Shown: positions 9,991 through 18,544 of the stretch, in pieces
Position numbering within the stretch: the first letter of the stretch is position 1
How the letters are laid out: each line of letters starts with the position of its first letter
From: Melastoma dodecandrum
Taxonomy: Eukaryota > Streptophyta > Magnoliopsida > Myrtales > Melastomataceae
Assembly (NCBI GenBank): GCA_029817715.1
Contig: JARUPY010000397.1
Location: forward strand, 5,828,001-5,892,000
DNA: 64,000 bases
Direction of reading: 5' to 3'
Made by a program: the position numbers and the translations under genes
Notes under the pieces: model-generated
Databases searched by the model: none
The model's input: the letters and a program-made list of their open reading frames with translations, nothing else
Told to the model about the DNA's origin: nothing

Positions 9991-12462
9991 ATGTCGAAGC
10001 TTACTTCTTTCCAGTGGCATCAGCAACGCGCCGGCCCTTCTGGCGTTGTTCGGACCTCAGACGGCAAAGGCCTAACTCTGGGTCCCGTACTTGACCCTGC
10101 GCTTCTCCCGGACCCCATTCCTTATGAATATCTCATCACAGAGCACCAAATCCCTATCTGCCGGGAGGGCTTCATCGACCCATTCGGCTGGGAGAAGAAG
10201 AGCGGCTTCCTGTGCTTCCCTTCTGTGGAGAAAGCCCTAGTACGGGAGTGGTTCTCCCGTTGGCAAGAAAAGTTGGAGAGCAAGCTGAGAGTTTGCGGGA
10301 TATGGGCCTTCCTAAAGCTTTCTTTGGTCGCCAAGCATTGCGACCCACGGGTATGCGCCAGCCTCCTCCCCTTCTGGAATAGTTCAGTCAACTGCTTTTA
10401 CTTTCCAGAAGGCCCGATGACTATCACATTGGAGGATATTTACTTCTTGACGGGTAGTTATGTGGCTGGGACTCCCGTCCGCCTCCATCCTTTGGATAGT
10501 GACCATAATCCATCAGGGATGCTCCAGATTCTGGATACAGCAATGAGGCACCTCCAATTACTCAGAGGCCGCCCTCTTTCTGCTTGGGGAAAGGTTGAAG
10601 AAATGAAATTCTTCAGTGTGTGGCTGAGCAAGTACGTGTTTTGCTTTCCTGGCAAGAGGGTGCTAAAAATGGTCTACGGGATTGCCAATTTTCTGAGCAA
10701 TGCTTCCAGCAAGGTAGCCTGGGCGCCCTTTTTATTGAGTCTTATCTACCAGGGCTTATATAGGAATAGCTCTTGTACGAGTCCTTTTCCCAAGTATCCA
10801 GCTGGTGGCCTTCTTTGGCTCGTGCATCTATGGGCTTGCACATGGATGCCAGGACTTACAGGCTACCAGATGCCTTCTGGCACTATCAAGGTTGACTGTT
10901 ATGGGACGCATATGCTAGAGGCCTGGTGCCATAACAGGAACCAGTGGTTGCATGCCTCGATGACAGGGCACATGAAGCACATCATCGACGCTGGACGAGG
11001 AGAACGCCGCAACTGGGCTCCGTTTCCCAACAGCCACCCTGTTATCAAGCAACGGAAGAAGCTGGTGTCGAGTATATACTGGGATTCTGTGCTGACTAGC
11101 AGGAACCTAGTATGCGCCACGGATTCAGGCTTTGGCTTTGAAGCCTACAATCCCCAGCTCTGCGCAAGGCAACTGGGTTTCACTCAAAGCCCTGCAGTCC
11201 CCTTCTCCAACACTTTCAATGTCCCTTTCCATATCAGGAATAGCTACCTTCTTTCAAAGGATTCTCTTCAAGCCTCCCTGGTCTTCTTATCGCAGAAGGC
11301 AAAGCTTCAACATATGGAGTTTCCCCTTGAGAGCACTCCAATTTATGCTACTGAAACTTTCCTCATCCAGTGGGCGCTTACTTTTGGAGCTCTTCGCGAG
11401 GGGATGACTTTCTTCAAGACTTCTGCTGAGCCGGACCTCTATCTGTCTGCTGACATGATGCTGAAGGCTGGTCAGAAGCTTATCACCGGTAAAGGAAGTT
11501 TTATACGTTTTAAAGAGTTTTCGTATCCCTGTTATTGGAGTATCTCCTTTTAATCCTTAATGTTGTGATTACAGATTCTGAAGACTCCTCCTCTGGGGGA
11601 AGCCCACCTCCTCAGGCTAGTCGCTCGACTCGACGACAACAGCCTTCTGCCATCAAAGGCAAAAAACCTAAAGTCGAGGGGCACGACGTCGGCAGAAGCT
11701 GCAATTTCAGAGGAGGCTGGTATTTTGGGAGCCAATCCTGACGATGTCGCACAACCTACTGCAGCAGAAGCTGTATATTTCTCCTTCCCACCATCAAGTG
11801 TACCTACTGGAGAGGGTACCTCAAGTGTGCTTGCTGGAGAGGGTACTTCGGGCTGCCTCAGCGTCTATGAGCAGCTAGTGCGACACGTAGATCGCATCGG
11901 GGATCTTCTCCTTCTTGACAAGTTTTCTGAGGCTCAATTTAGGGAACTTCAGGATCTGGTCGACGAAGTGGAACGCTCCCCGGCGGCCAACATCCAGATG
12001 CAGGCTGCTTGTGAAGATTTCCGGGCACAATTCTGGACTGAATGGACAACTTACCAAGCGGATTTTCAAGCGCTTGATGACACTACGTCCAGGATTGCCC
12101 AAAAACTTCAAGCTCAGGAGGAAGAGGCAGCCGACATCAAGCTACTCGAGGGTCAACGGGACGAATTATCTTCCCAGCTTGCACAGGTGCAGAAAAAGAT
12201 TAAAGAACTCTTGGGCTATGAGGCTGAACTGAAAGATCGGATCAGCACCATCGGCTCCCTGCTCGAAAACCGCCCTATCCAAGCCTCTGCTCAGCAACAT
12301 CAAGACGAGCTAAAGTCCTGGTATCGCCAGCAGAACGAGCTTACTATGAAGCGGACCCGTGCCAAGGTTCTTACATTTTTATTTGTGGAGGCTGTTAGTT
12401 CATTACCACAATCCGGCACTAGGACATTGTATCTACGAGACTTTACTCATAGAAGAATTTAA
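9991..12462 (+). CDS. Antisense plant mobile domain (PMD) protein carried by the retrotransposon
   Basis: This gene lies between integrase and the 3' LTR, on the strand opposite to gag-pol. Exon 1 is 9991-11488 and gives about 499 residues. It shows the aminotransferase-like/PMD pattern: the run LRVCGIWAFLKLSLVAKHCD, then LLPFWNSSVNCFYFPEGPMT followed by ITLEDIYFLTGSYVAGTPV, and later WLHASMTGHMKHI. An 86-base GT-AG intron (11489-11574) leads to exon 2, which encodes a Ser/Pro/Lys-rich linker. After a probable one-base frameshift near 11680 a coiled coil follows (QAQEEEAADIKLLEGQRDEL…). I chose the ATG at 9991 (MSKLTSF) because the domain begins soon after. PMD proteins in hosts (MAIN, MAIL1) act in silencing and genome stability. 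Its role in the element is unknown. A long intact exon suggests selection until recently. Confidence 0.85.
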
Positions 12463-12589
12463 TATTAAGCGGAGTTACCTCTCTTAGGTGACCTGCATTT
12501 CTATTTTCTTGCAATCTTTTGTTTTCACTTATTCACTGTAGACAATATTCTATGCGCGCACTCATAGGTCTACAGCTGTGTAGACGCCC

Positions 12590-12937
12590 TTATGGTTCTT
12601 TTCTTTGCACGATTCTCTCCGCGATGGCCGGGAAGCGCTTCTTCAAAGTTCTTTGGTGAGACTCCCAGATGGTCTTCTTGTATCGCTTCAAATACTTACC
12701 GTTAATTTTCAGTGGCTGCTTAGCTCCCTCGAGCGTTGACAACCTATAAATATTTGTTGTATAGGCTTCAATTACCCGATATGGGCCTTCCCAATTTGGG
12801 GACCATTTTCCTAACACTTGATCTTTCGATTTTAGCGGCAACACCATTTTCCAGACCAAGTCGCCGACGTTGAAATGTTTATGGACTACCTTCTTATTAT
12901 AGTGTCGGGCTATTCTCTGCTTGTGTGCTTCTAACAA
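12590..12937 (-). CDS. Integrase C-terminal region
   Basis: The frame reads HKQRIARHYNKKV, VGDLVWK, GKWSPNWEGPYRVIEAY and LKRYKK. This is the usual C-terminal DNA-binding part of gypsy integrases. No chromodomain is seen, as expected for Tat elements. Confidence 0.88.
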   Translation of the reverse strand: MLEAHKQRIARHYNKKVVHKHFNVGDLVWKMVLPLKSKDQVLGKWSPNWEGPYRVIEAYTTNIYRLSTLEGAKQPLKINGKYLKRYKKTIWESHQRTLKKRFPAIAERIVQRKEP

Positions 12938-14294
12938 CCTCTAACCTCTTCTTCTCTAATTCCTCCAGAGCTATATACATAGCTTCATCTTGTAAACCTG
13001 ACTGTGCGACGCGGAGCGACTTATACCTCATTTCTATGGGTAGAATCGCATCATGTCCATAGACTAGCGCGAATGGAGTTTCTCTGGTACCTTCTCGCTT
13101 AGTGACTCTTAGAGCCCATAAAGTGTCATTTAACACTTCATGCCATTTTCTCGGATTATTCCCAATCATCCTTTGGATGTTGTTTTTTATCAGTTTATTA
13201 GATGCTTCAGCCTGCCCATTCGCTTGAGGGTAATATGGGGTAGAATTCGAAATTGTGAAGCCAAATTCTTCGGCGAATTCCTTCACTTTGGCATTATTAA
13301 AAGCCGTCCCATTGTCTACAACGATGTTTTGAGGAATGCCAAAGCGGTAGATGATGTAAGTTCGCAAGAAATCGATCACTTCACTGTGGTCAATTTTCTT
13401 GTAGACGTGGGCTTCTATCCACTTAGTGAAGTAGTCTGTTGTGACTAAGATGAACGCATCCCCTCGGCTAGAGTGGGGGTGAATTTCTCCTATTATGTCT
13501 AAAGCCCAAGTTCTAAAAGGCCAAGGTTTGATTATGGGAATCAGGTCAGTCGCTGGTGCACGGGTCGACGGGCCGTGTCGCTGGCAATCCTGACACCCCC
13601 TAGCCATTTCAATACAGTTTTTCATCATTGATGGCCAATAAAACTCGTGTCTTCGAATAATCCAGCACATTTTAATTCCCGATTGATGCGATCCACAGAG
13701 TCCTTCATGGGTTTCTAACATTATTGGGGTAGCTTCCTCTAAGTCTACACACCTCAAGAGTACCCCGTTAGTATCTTTTTTATAGAGCACACCATCTAAA
13801 AGAACATACGTTAGTGCCTGGACCTTAATTCGCTGTTTAACCTTTTGACTCGGATCAGAGAGAAAATCTATGATTGGTTTTCTCCAATCTTCGTCTTGCT
13901 TCATTATGTCTATAGCCATGACATTATTTCTTGACCGCAAATGCGACTCTATTTCTATCAAATCCCTTGAGTTAAGTTTTCCTTTATAACCTGAGGCAAG
14001 TTGTGCCAAGTTATTAGCTACTCTGTTTTCGTCACGGCTTATGAAATGAAAGGTTATATTTTCAAAGCGTGCGACCAGCTGCCGAACTATATCCAGGTAA
14101 GGTCGCAACTTCTCTTGACACAAACACGCCTCATTTACCTGATTGATAACCAACTGGGAATCACCCTTGATTCGAACTCGCTTTGCTTTTAATGAAAGGA
14201 GTTCCTTTAACAATGTTTTCAACGCTTCATACTCAGTAGCATTGTTGGTTGACAATTCACATAAACGAAAAGCCAACCTAACGTCTCTGCCCAT
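12897..14294 (-). CDS. Archaeal-type RNase H and integrase
   Basis: Residues 1-100 contain NNATEYEAL and GDSQLVINQV, marks of the archaeal-type RNase H (aRNH) acquired by the Tat group; its start (WFDGSSTRNGAG) lies just upstream at about 14360-14325. Integrase follows: a zinc-binding HHCC region ending CQDCQRHG, then the DDE core with WALDIIGEIHP, VVDNGTAFNN and QANGQAEASNK. It joins element DNA to the chromosome. The frame shifts near 12940 and the C-terminus continues in the next entry. Confidence 0.92.
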   Translation of the reverse strand: MGRDVRLAFRLCELSTNNATEYEALKTLLKELLSLKAKRVRIKGDSQLVINQVNEACLCQEKLRPYLDIVRQLVARFENITFHFISRDENRVANNLAQLASGYKGKLNSRDLIEIESHLRSRNNVMAIDIMKQDEDWRKPIIDFLSDPSQKVKQRIKVQALTYVLLDGVLYKKDTNGVLLRCVDLEEATPIMLETHEGLCGSHQSGIKMCWIIRRHEFYWPSMMKNCIEMARGCQDCQRHGPSTRAPATDLIPIIKPWPFRTWALDIIGEIHPHSSRGDAFILVTTDYFTKWIEAHVYKKIDHSEVIDFLRTYIIYRFGIPQNIVVDNGTAFNNAKVKEFAEEFGFTISNSTPYYPQANGQAEASNKLIKNNIQRMIGNNPRKWHEVLNDTLWALRVTKREGTRETPFALVYGHDAILPIEMRYKSLRVAQSGLQDEAMYIALEELEKKRLEVVRSTQAENSPTL

Positions 14295-14428
14295 AGGAGA
14301 TATTATATGGACTCCTATCCCTGCTCCGTTTCTTGTGGATGAACCATCAAACCATGCCTGCCAGACATCGTCGATTTTTTCCTCTTGATCTAGCGACAGG
14401 TCCGGGTCATGATCTACTAGGAAATCAG

Positions 14429-14815
14429 CTAAAACCTGCCCTTAACCGACTGCTGGGATTTGTATCTCAAATCATACGGGGAAAGAATTAGGCTCCATTT
14501 GCTTATACGTCCGGCTAATAACGGGTTTTCAAAGAAATATTTGATTATGGGCGACTTAGATACCACGTAGACTTCCCTGTTCCCAATGTAGTGTCTAAGT
14601 TTCATTACTGCATAGAATACCGACAGGCACAATTTCTCTTTTGGAGTGTATCTAACCTCAGTCGGGGTTAGTTGTCTTGATAGGTAGTAGACTGCCCTTT
14701 CGTGTCCGTCCTGATCTGTTTGTGCCAACATCGTGCCTATTGTTATTCCAGTAGCCGCTACGTAAAGGATAAAAGGCTTTCCTTGTTGAGGAGGAATCAA
14801 AACCGGTGGATGCAT
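14429..14815 (-). CDS. Connection/RNase H domain
   Basis: The frame holds PFILYVAATGITIGTMLAQ, AVYYLSRQLTPTEVRYTPKEK and RISKWSLILSPYDLRYK. This is the first, Ty3-type RNase H, which normally degrades RNA in the RNA/DNA hybrid. The usual active-site Asp of the family is replaced in YVAATG, so it looks inactive; Tat elements are known to have lost activity here and to have gained a second RNase H. The frame ends by a one-base shift near 14440. Confidence 0.85.
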   Translation of the reverse strand: MHPPVLIPPQQGKPFILYVAATGITIGTMLAQTDQDGHERAVYYLSRQLTPTEVRYTPKEKLCLSVFYAVMKLRHYIGNREVYVVSKSPIIKYFFENPLLAGRISKWSLILSPYDLRYKSQQSVKGRF

Positions 14816-14991
14816 TAGGTATTCCTTTAGGGCATAAAAGCCTCTTCGTGTTTCTTAGTCCATTTATATTCATTCCTTTCTCTCAATAGATTAGAGAATG
14901 CCTTTGTCTTCCCTGCGACATTCCCTATGAATCTACGTAGGTAATTCACTCTTCCTAGGAAAGCTTACAATTCTTTCTTATTTTTTGGTGC

Positions 14992-15618
14992 CTACAAGCT
15001 CTGAATGGCTTTCACTTTATTTTGATCAACCTTAATGCCACGTTGATGCACCAGGAAACCTAGGAAATGCCCCGCCCTGACTCCAAAGGCACACTTAAGA
15101 GGATTCAACTTTAGTTGGTGGGTCCTCATTTTCAGAAAGGCACTCCTCAAGTGTTCAATATGCAGTTCTTCCTTCGTCGACTTAACCACTATGTCGTCGA
15201 TGTAGACCTCTATTGTTTTCCCTAGATATGCATCAAATATGGTGTTCATTGCTCGTCGATAGGTGGCCCCAGCATTTTTCAAGCCGAAGGGCATTACTAC
15301 CCATTCGAAAATGCCTAGTGGGCACCTAAACGCAGTCTTGTGAATGTCTTCTTCCGCGATGAAGATTTGGTTGTAACCCGAAAAGCCATCCATAAAGGAC
15401 ATGACTTGATGGCCTGCAGTTTTATCTATAAGGTCATCTGCAGCAGGCATAGGGTATTCATCCTTAGGAGTAGCGCGGTTTAAATATCTGAAATCTACAC
15501 AAACTCTGATCTTTCCATTTTTCTTTAATACAGGAACGATGCTAGAGATCCATTCTGTATACCGTGAAGTTCTTATATATCCTGCTCGAAAGAGCTTTTT
15601 TACTTCTTCAAACACCAA
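14992..15618 (-). CDS. Reverse transcriptase region
   Basis: 208 residues with the expected order: VCVDFRYLNRATPKDEYPMP, FMDGFSGYNQI, FGLKNAGATY, and the active site YIDDIVV. It copies the element RNA into DNA. It is cut at 14992 by TAG, and a TAA follows at 14965-14967 in the same frame before AFLGRVNYLRRFIGN. A one-base loss near 14845 then shifts the frame. The gene is therefore dead in this copy. Confidence 0.93.
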   Translation of the reverse strand: MVFEEVKKLFRAGYIRTSRYTEWISSIVPVLKKNGKIRVCVDFRYLNRATPKDEYPMPAADDLIDKTAGHQVMSFMDGFSGYNQIFIAEEDIHKTAFRCPLGIFEWVVMPFGLKNAGATYRRAMNTIFDAYLGKTIEVYIDDIVVKSTKEELHIEHLRSAFLKMRTHQLKLNPLKCAFGVRAGHFLGFLVHQRGIKVDQNKVKAIQSL

Positions 15619-15630
15619 TTGCGTGACTTC

Positions 15631-16113
15631 TCAAGACATTCGTCTTGGAGCCTGTTGCACTGGTTTAAAATCTTTCTTGATAGGTAAAGTGTGTTCTACT
15701 AGCCTACGATCTAGCCCCGGCATTTCGGTGTAATCCCAAGCGAAACAATCCTTGAATTCCTCAAGTACGCCCTTGATCGCATCAAAAAATTCTTTATTTA
15801 TTGATGAACTAATGAAAAGATTCCTAGGAGAAGCCTCGCTTCCCAAATTAATACTGACCAAGGGGTTACACGGAATCATCAAAGATTCACGACCGTCATC
15901 ACCACCAAGACTAGTGGATACGGGGTTATTATAAGCATCAGGCGCTCTAAGCCCTGTTGAATTTATTGCTAGAGATGTAGACTGGTCCCAGAAACGTCCT
16001 TCTTTATGAACTCTGAGTCGCTGGAGGACATCAGCGACTGTCGCATTCCTCTCTTCACTCTGGTCCATAAGTTCCTTCCTCCAGGAGTCTATCGGGCTCC
16101 AACTCCGCACCAT
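15631..16113 (-). CDS. Linker before reverse transcriptase
   Basis: This 160-residue frame leads into the reverse transcriptase and ends with HTLPIKKDFKPVQQAPRRMS, the conserved run before RT. A TGA at 15631-15633 then interrupts it, and the next frame continues in the same phase. One C-to-T change from an Arg codon could have made this stop. Confidence 0.8.
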   Translation of the reverse strand: MVRSWSPIDSWRKELMDQSEERNATVADVLQRLRVHKEGRFWDQSTSLAINSTGLRAPDAYNNPVSTSLGGDDGRESLMIPCNPLVSINLGSEASPRNLFISSSINKEFFDAIKGVLEEFKDCFAWDYTEMPGLDRRLVEHTLPIKKDFKPVQQAPRRMS

Positions 16114-17131
16114 GGTTCTGTTGGCTTTCCATGGCTCTTTCTTTTGCGTGGCCGTTTGTGCTTCCTTTCGCAGGTTTCTCCCCTGAATTGACTTCTTGCA
16201 GAACTTCCTCTATGTCCTTGTCAGTAAACTCATCTCCCCATCCTGTTGGAACAATCGGGCCAGACTCTGGCTTGGGGTGTGACGTTCCGTAGTCCACAAT
16301 GTAGTCGAACTTTCCGGAAGGCTGGCCCAGGGGTCCGACTGTAGGATCGCCCAGCTCGTATCGCTGATGCAGAGTAAGGTCTTTTACGGTCTTGCTTGTC
16401 TCTACGTGCAAAACACCTCTATCACAACAGGAATAACCATCAGCCTTAACAATCTCAACCTCAGAATCAAGCCATAACATCAGTTCCCTATGTAAAGTAG
16501 ATGGTATAGCGGCGGCTTTATGCAGCCAATCGCGACCAAGCAAGGCGTTGAAAGTAGGAATTATGTCTATGACAAAAAAGGCAGTTTCTTTTTCTTTTCG
16601 ACCCATACCTAAGTGTACCGAAAAGATTCCTAAGCATTCCGATTTCTTGCCATTGAACCCGCTTACGGCTACATCCGTCTTTATCAGGTCGCACGGCTTA
16701 TATCCAAGCATTTCAAACCTGGATAACGGCAGTACGTTTATAGTGGCTCCATTGTCTACTAAGACGCAGTTCACGACAGTGCCATCAAAGGTAGCAGTAA
16801 TGTACAAGGAATGCATGTGTTGCTTCATACTATCTGATGGCTTCTTAAGCCAATGGAGTGGGAAACCCGATGGGTAAATCAAGGGGTGAGGAAGAGGTGG
16901 CTTACCTCTAGAAGCCTCTGAATTTTTCGCTTTGGCGAAGTCCATAGGCAAAGTGATAGCATTACAACTCACGATCACCTCTTTGCTAGGATTAGCATAA
17001 CTCGGGATCTCACTCCGAAGAGGAGTATAGTCGAAACTTGAGCCAGGCTCTTCTGAGTGGTCCGTAGACTCGTTGCATTCGGCCTCCGCATTTGGTTTCT
17101 TCACATAGAGTTGGGCATGCGGAGCGACCAA
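16055..17131 (-). CDS. Retropepsin (protease) region
   Basis: Within this 358-residue frame a retropepsin-like domain shows VLVDNGATINVLPL, where the usual active-site DSG/DTG triplet reads DNG, followed by LLGRDWLH. The protease would cleave the polyprotein. DNG instead of DSG may reduce or abolish activity, though DNG-type variants occur in some plant gypsy elements as I recall. Frames change before and after this segment. Confidence 0.8.
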   Translation of the reverse strand: MVAPHAQLYVKKPNAEAECNESTDHSEEPGSSFDYTPLRSEIPSYANPSKEVIVSCNAITLPMDFAKAKNSEASRGKPPLPHPLIYPSGFPLHWLKKPSDSMKQHMHSLYITATFDGTVVNCVLVDNGATINVLPLSRFEMLGYKPCDLIKTDVAVSGFNGKKSECLGIFSVHLGMGRKEKETAFFVIDIIPTFNALLGRDWLHKAAAIPSTLHRELMLWLDSEVEIVKADGYSCCDRGVLHVETSKTVKDLTLHQRYELGDPTVGPLGQPSGKFDYIVDYGTSHPKPESGPIVPTGWGDEFTDKDIEEVLQEVNSGEKPAKGSTNGHAKERAMESQQNHGAELEPDRLLEEGTYGPE

Positions 17132-17144
17132 TATCGGGGCAGGT

Positions 17145-18479
17145 CTAGGCCTTTTGGCGACGTGACTTAGACGTCTGTCCCTCCTTTTCCGGCTGTAGTG
17201 GTAAAGTTGTTCTACCCGCGGCTTTCTGCCAATATTTCGAAGGATTAGACACCTTCACCATTCTTGATTTCTTAGAATCAATGGTGGCCTGACATACCTC
17301 TACGAAGTCCTTGACGAGTGGATCATATCCCACGACTGTTTGTGACGGTTCCTGTTTCATTTCTGGATTAAGTAGAGAGTCCCGAGTACCTGTAGTCGCA
17401 GGGTGAGCTGGCTGGACCACGATCTCTCCATTTGCTGATAAGTCTACGAGCTTGAGAAAATAGCTCACGCAGCATGCCGTACAGAGTTGCGTGATCAGAA
17501 TCCTATTTCGCCCGATCAGTTTGCACTTCTGGCACAGCAACCTCTCATCCAAGAACTGAGCAATCGGTGGTCCCATTTGGATTGCTTGGGCGTCTACTTT
17601 ATGCGAGCCATACTTTGTCTTAGCTCCTTTCCTCTGTGCTTCATCGCCTCGCTGTGCTCCGTCAGTCGTACCTACTAGGGGGTGCGATTCATGGCTGCGA
17701 CCATTATTTTCCTGCTTAGCTTTGTTCTGGGTTAGCAGATTGTTGAACTCCAAATGTCGCCTGGAGCGTTCTTCAGCATGAGAGTGGTGTTCGGGCGTCC
17801 TCCCTCTACCATGAGGACCACCTCTGCCCCCTCGAATCGCTGCCCTACGTTCCTGACTCGTACGGCTTTTGAAACCCCTTTGCAGATTATTTGGGGCAAC
17901 TCGTGGTCCCGGGGAACCTAATCCCATCGCCACCTCCTCAAGCGGGGTTAAGTCATACCAGGTGTCGCCCTGATTGGCTTGCAGATACTTCCGAAAGGAG
18001 TTGCACCTATCAGTAGTGTGTGTGTCATCCATGTGCCAACAGCACAGATTCCTAGCAATCGCCTTGGCTGGGCAGGTGATTACCCCTTTATCAGCCAGTC
18101 TACAGAACAGGGCGTTTGCCACCATGGTCTCTCCAGAGGTTTTTGTGTCCTGCAGAGAGAAATCGTTGTCAGCTTCTATGAGATTTATGTCTACATCAGA
18201 AATGTCAAACATATGAATGGCAACTTCATCATCAAACGGTTTCTCGTCAACCATAGTGACTTCGTCGACTTCAGGAAAACATAACTTCTTTGCCTCTATG
18301 AGGTCTTGAATAATGTTCCTAAAGGATAAACAGTCTTTGGTCGTATGTGTAAACGATCCATGCCACTTGCAAAAATTCCTAGATTTTTCCCTATCTGTCT
18401 GGGGGGTCCTGTGGCTCGGTTTCAACTTAATCCGTTTTCGCTGGAAGAGCCAGTCGAAGATCGCATCAGCTTTGTCCAC
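17145..18479 (-). CDS. Gag nucleocapsid region with two CHHC zinc knuckles
   Basis: This 444-residue frame continues gag. Two zinc-knuckle-like motifs of the form CX2HX4HX4C are visible: CKWHGSFTHTTKDC and CCWHMDDTHTTDRC, about 115 residues apart. Plant Ty3 gag proteins often have one such CHHC knuckle in place of CCHC. A basic Arg/Gly-rich segment (RAAIRGGRGGPHGRGR) follows. The part probably binds element RNA. A further Cys cluster (CQKCK…CTACC) lies near residue 335; its role is unknown. Confidence 0.8.
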   Translation of the reverse strand: MDKADAIFDWLFQRKRIKLKPSHRTPQTDREKSRNFCKWHGSFTHTTKDCLSFRNIIQDLIEAKKLCFPEVDEVTMVDEKPFDDEVAIHMFDISDVDINLIEADNDFSLQDTKTSGETMVANALFCRLADKGVITCPAKAIARNLCCWHMDDTHTTDRCNSFRKYLQANQGDTWYDLTPLEEVAMGLGSPGPRVAPNNLQRGFKSRTSQERRAAIRGGRGGPHGRGRTPEHHSHAEERSRRHLEFNNLLTQNKAKQENNGRSHESHPLVGTTDGAQRGDEAQRKGAKTKYGSHKVDAQAIQMGPPIAQFLDERLLCQKCKLIGRNRILITQLCTACCVSYFLKLVDLSANGEIVVQPAHPATTGTRDSLLNPEMKQEPSQTVVGYDPLVKDFVEVCQATIDSKKSRMVKVSNPSKYWQKAAGRTTLPLQPEKEGQTSKSRRQKA

Positions 18480-18544
18480 ATCAAAATAGTATTTCCTTTC
18501 CTCCCCTGTTTTCTGGGATGCTTTCGCTTTGGAATTTCTCCGTG

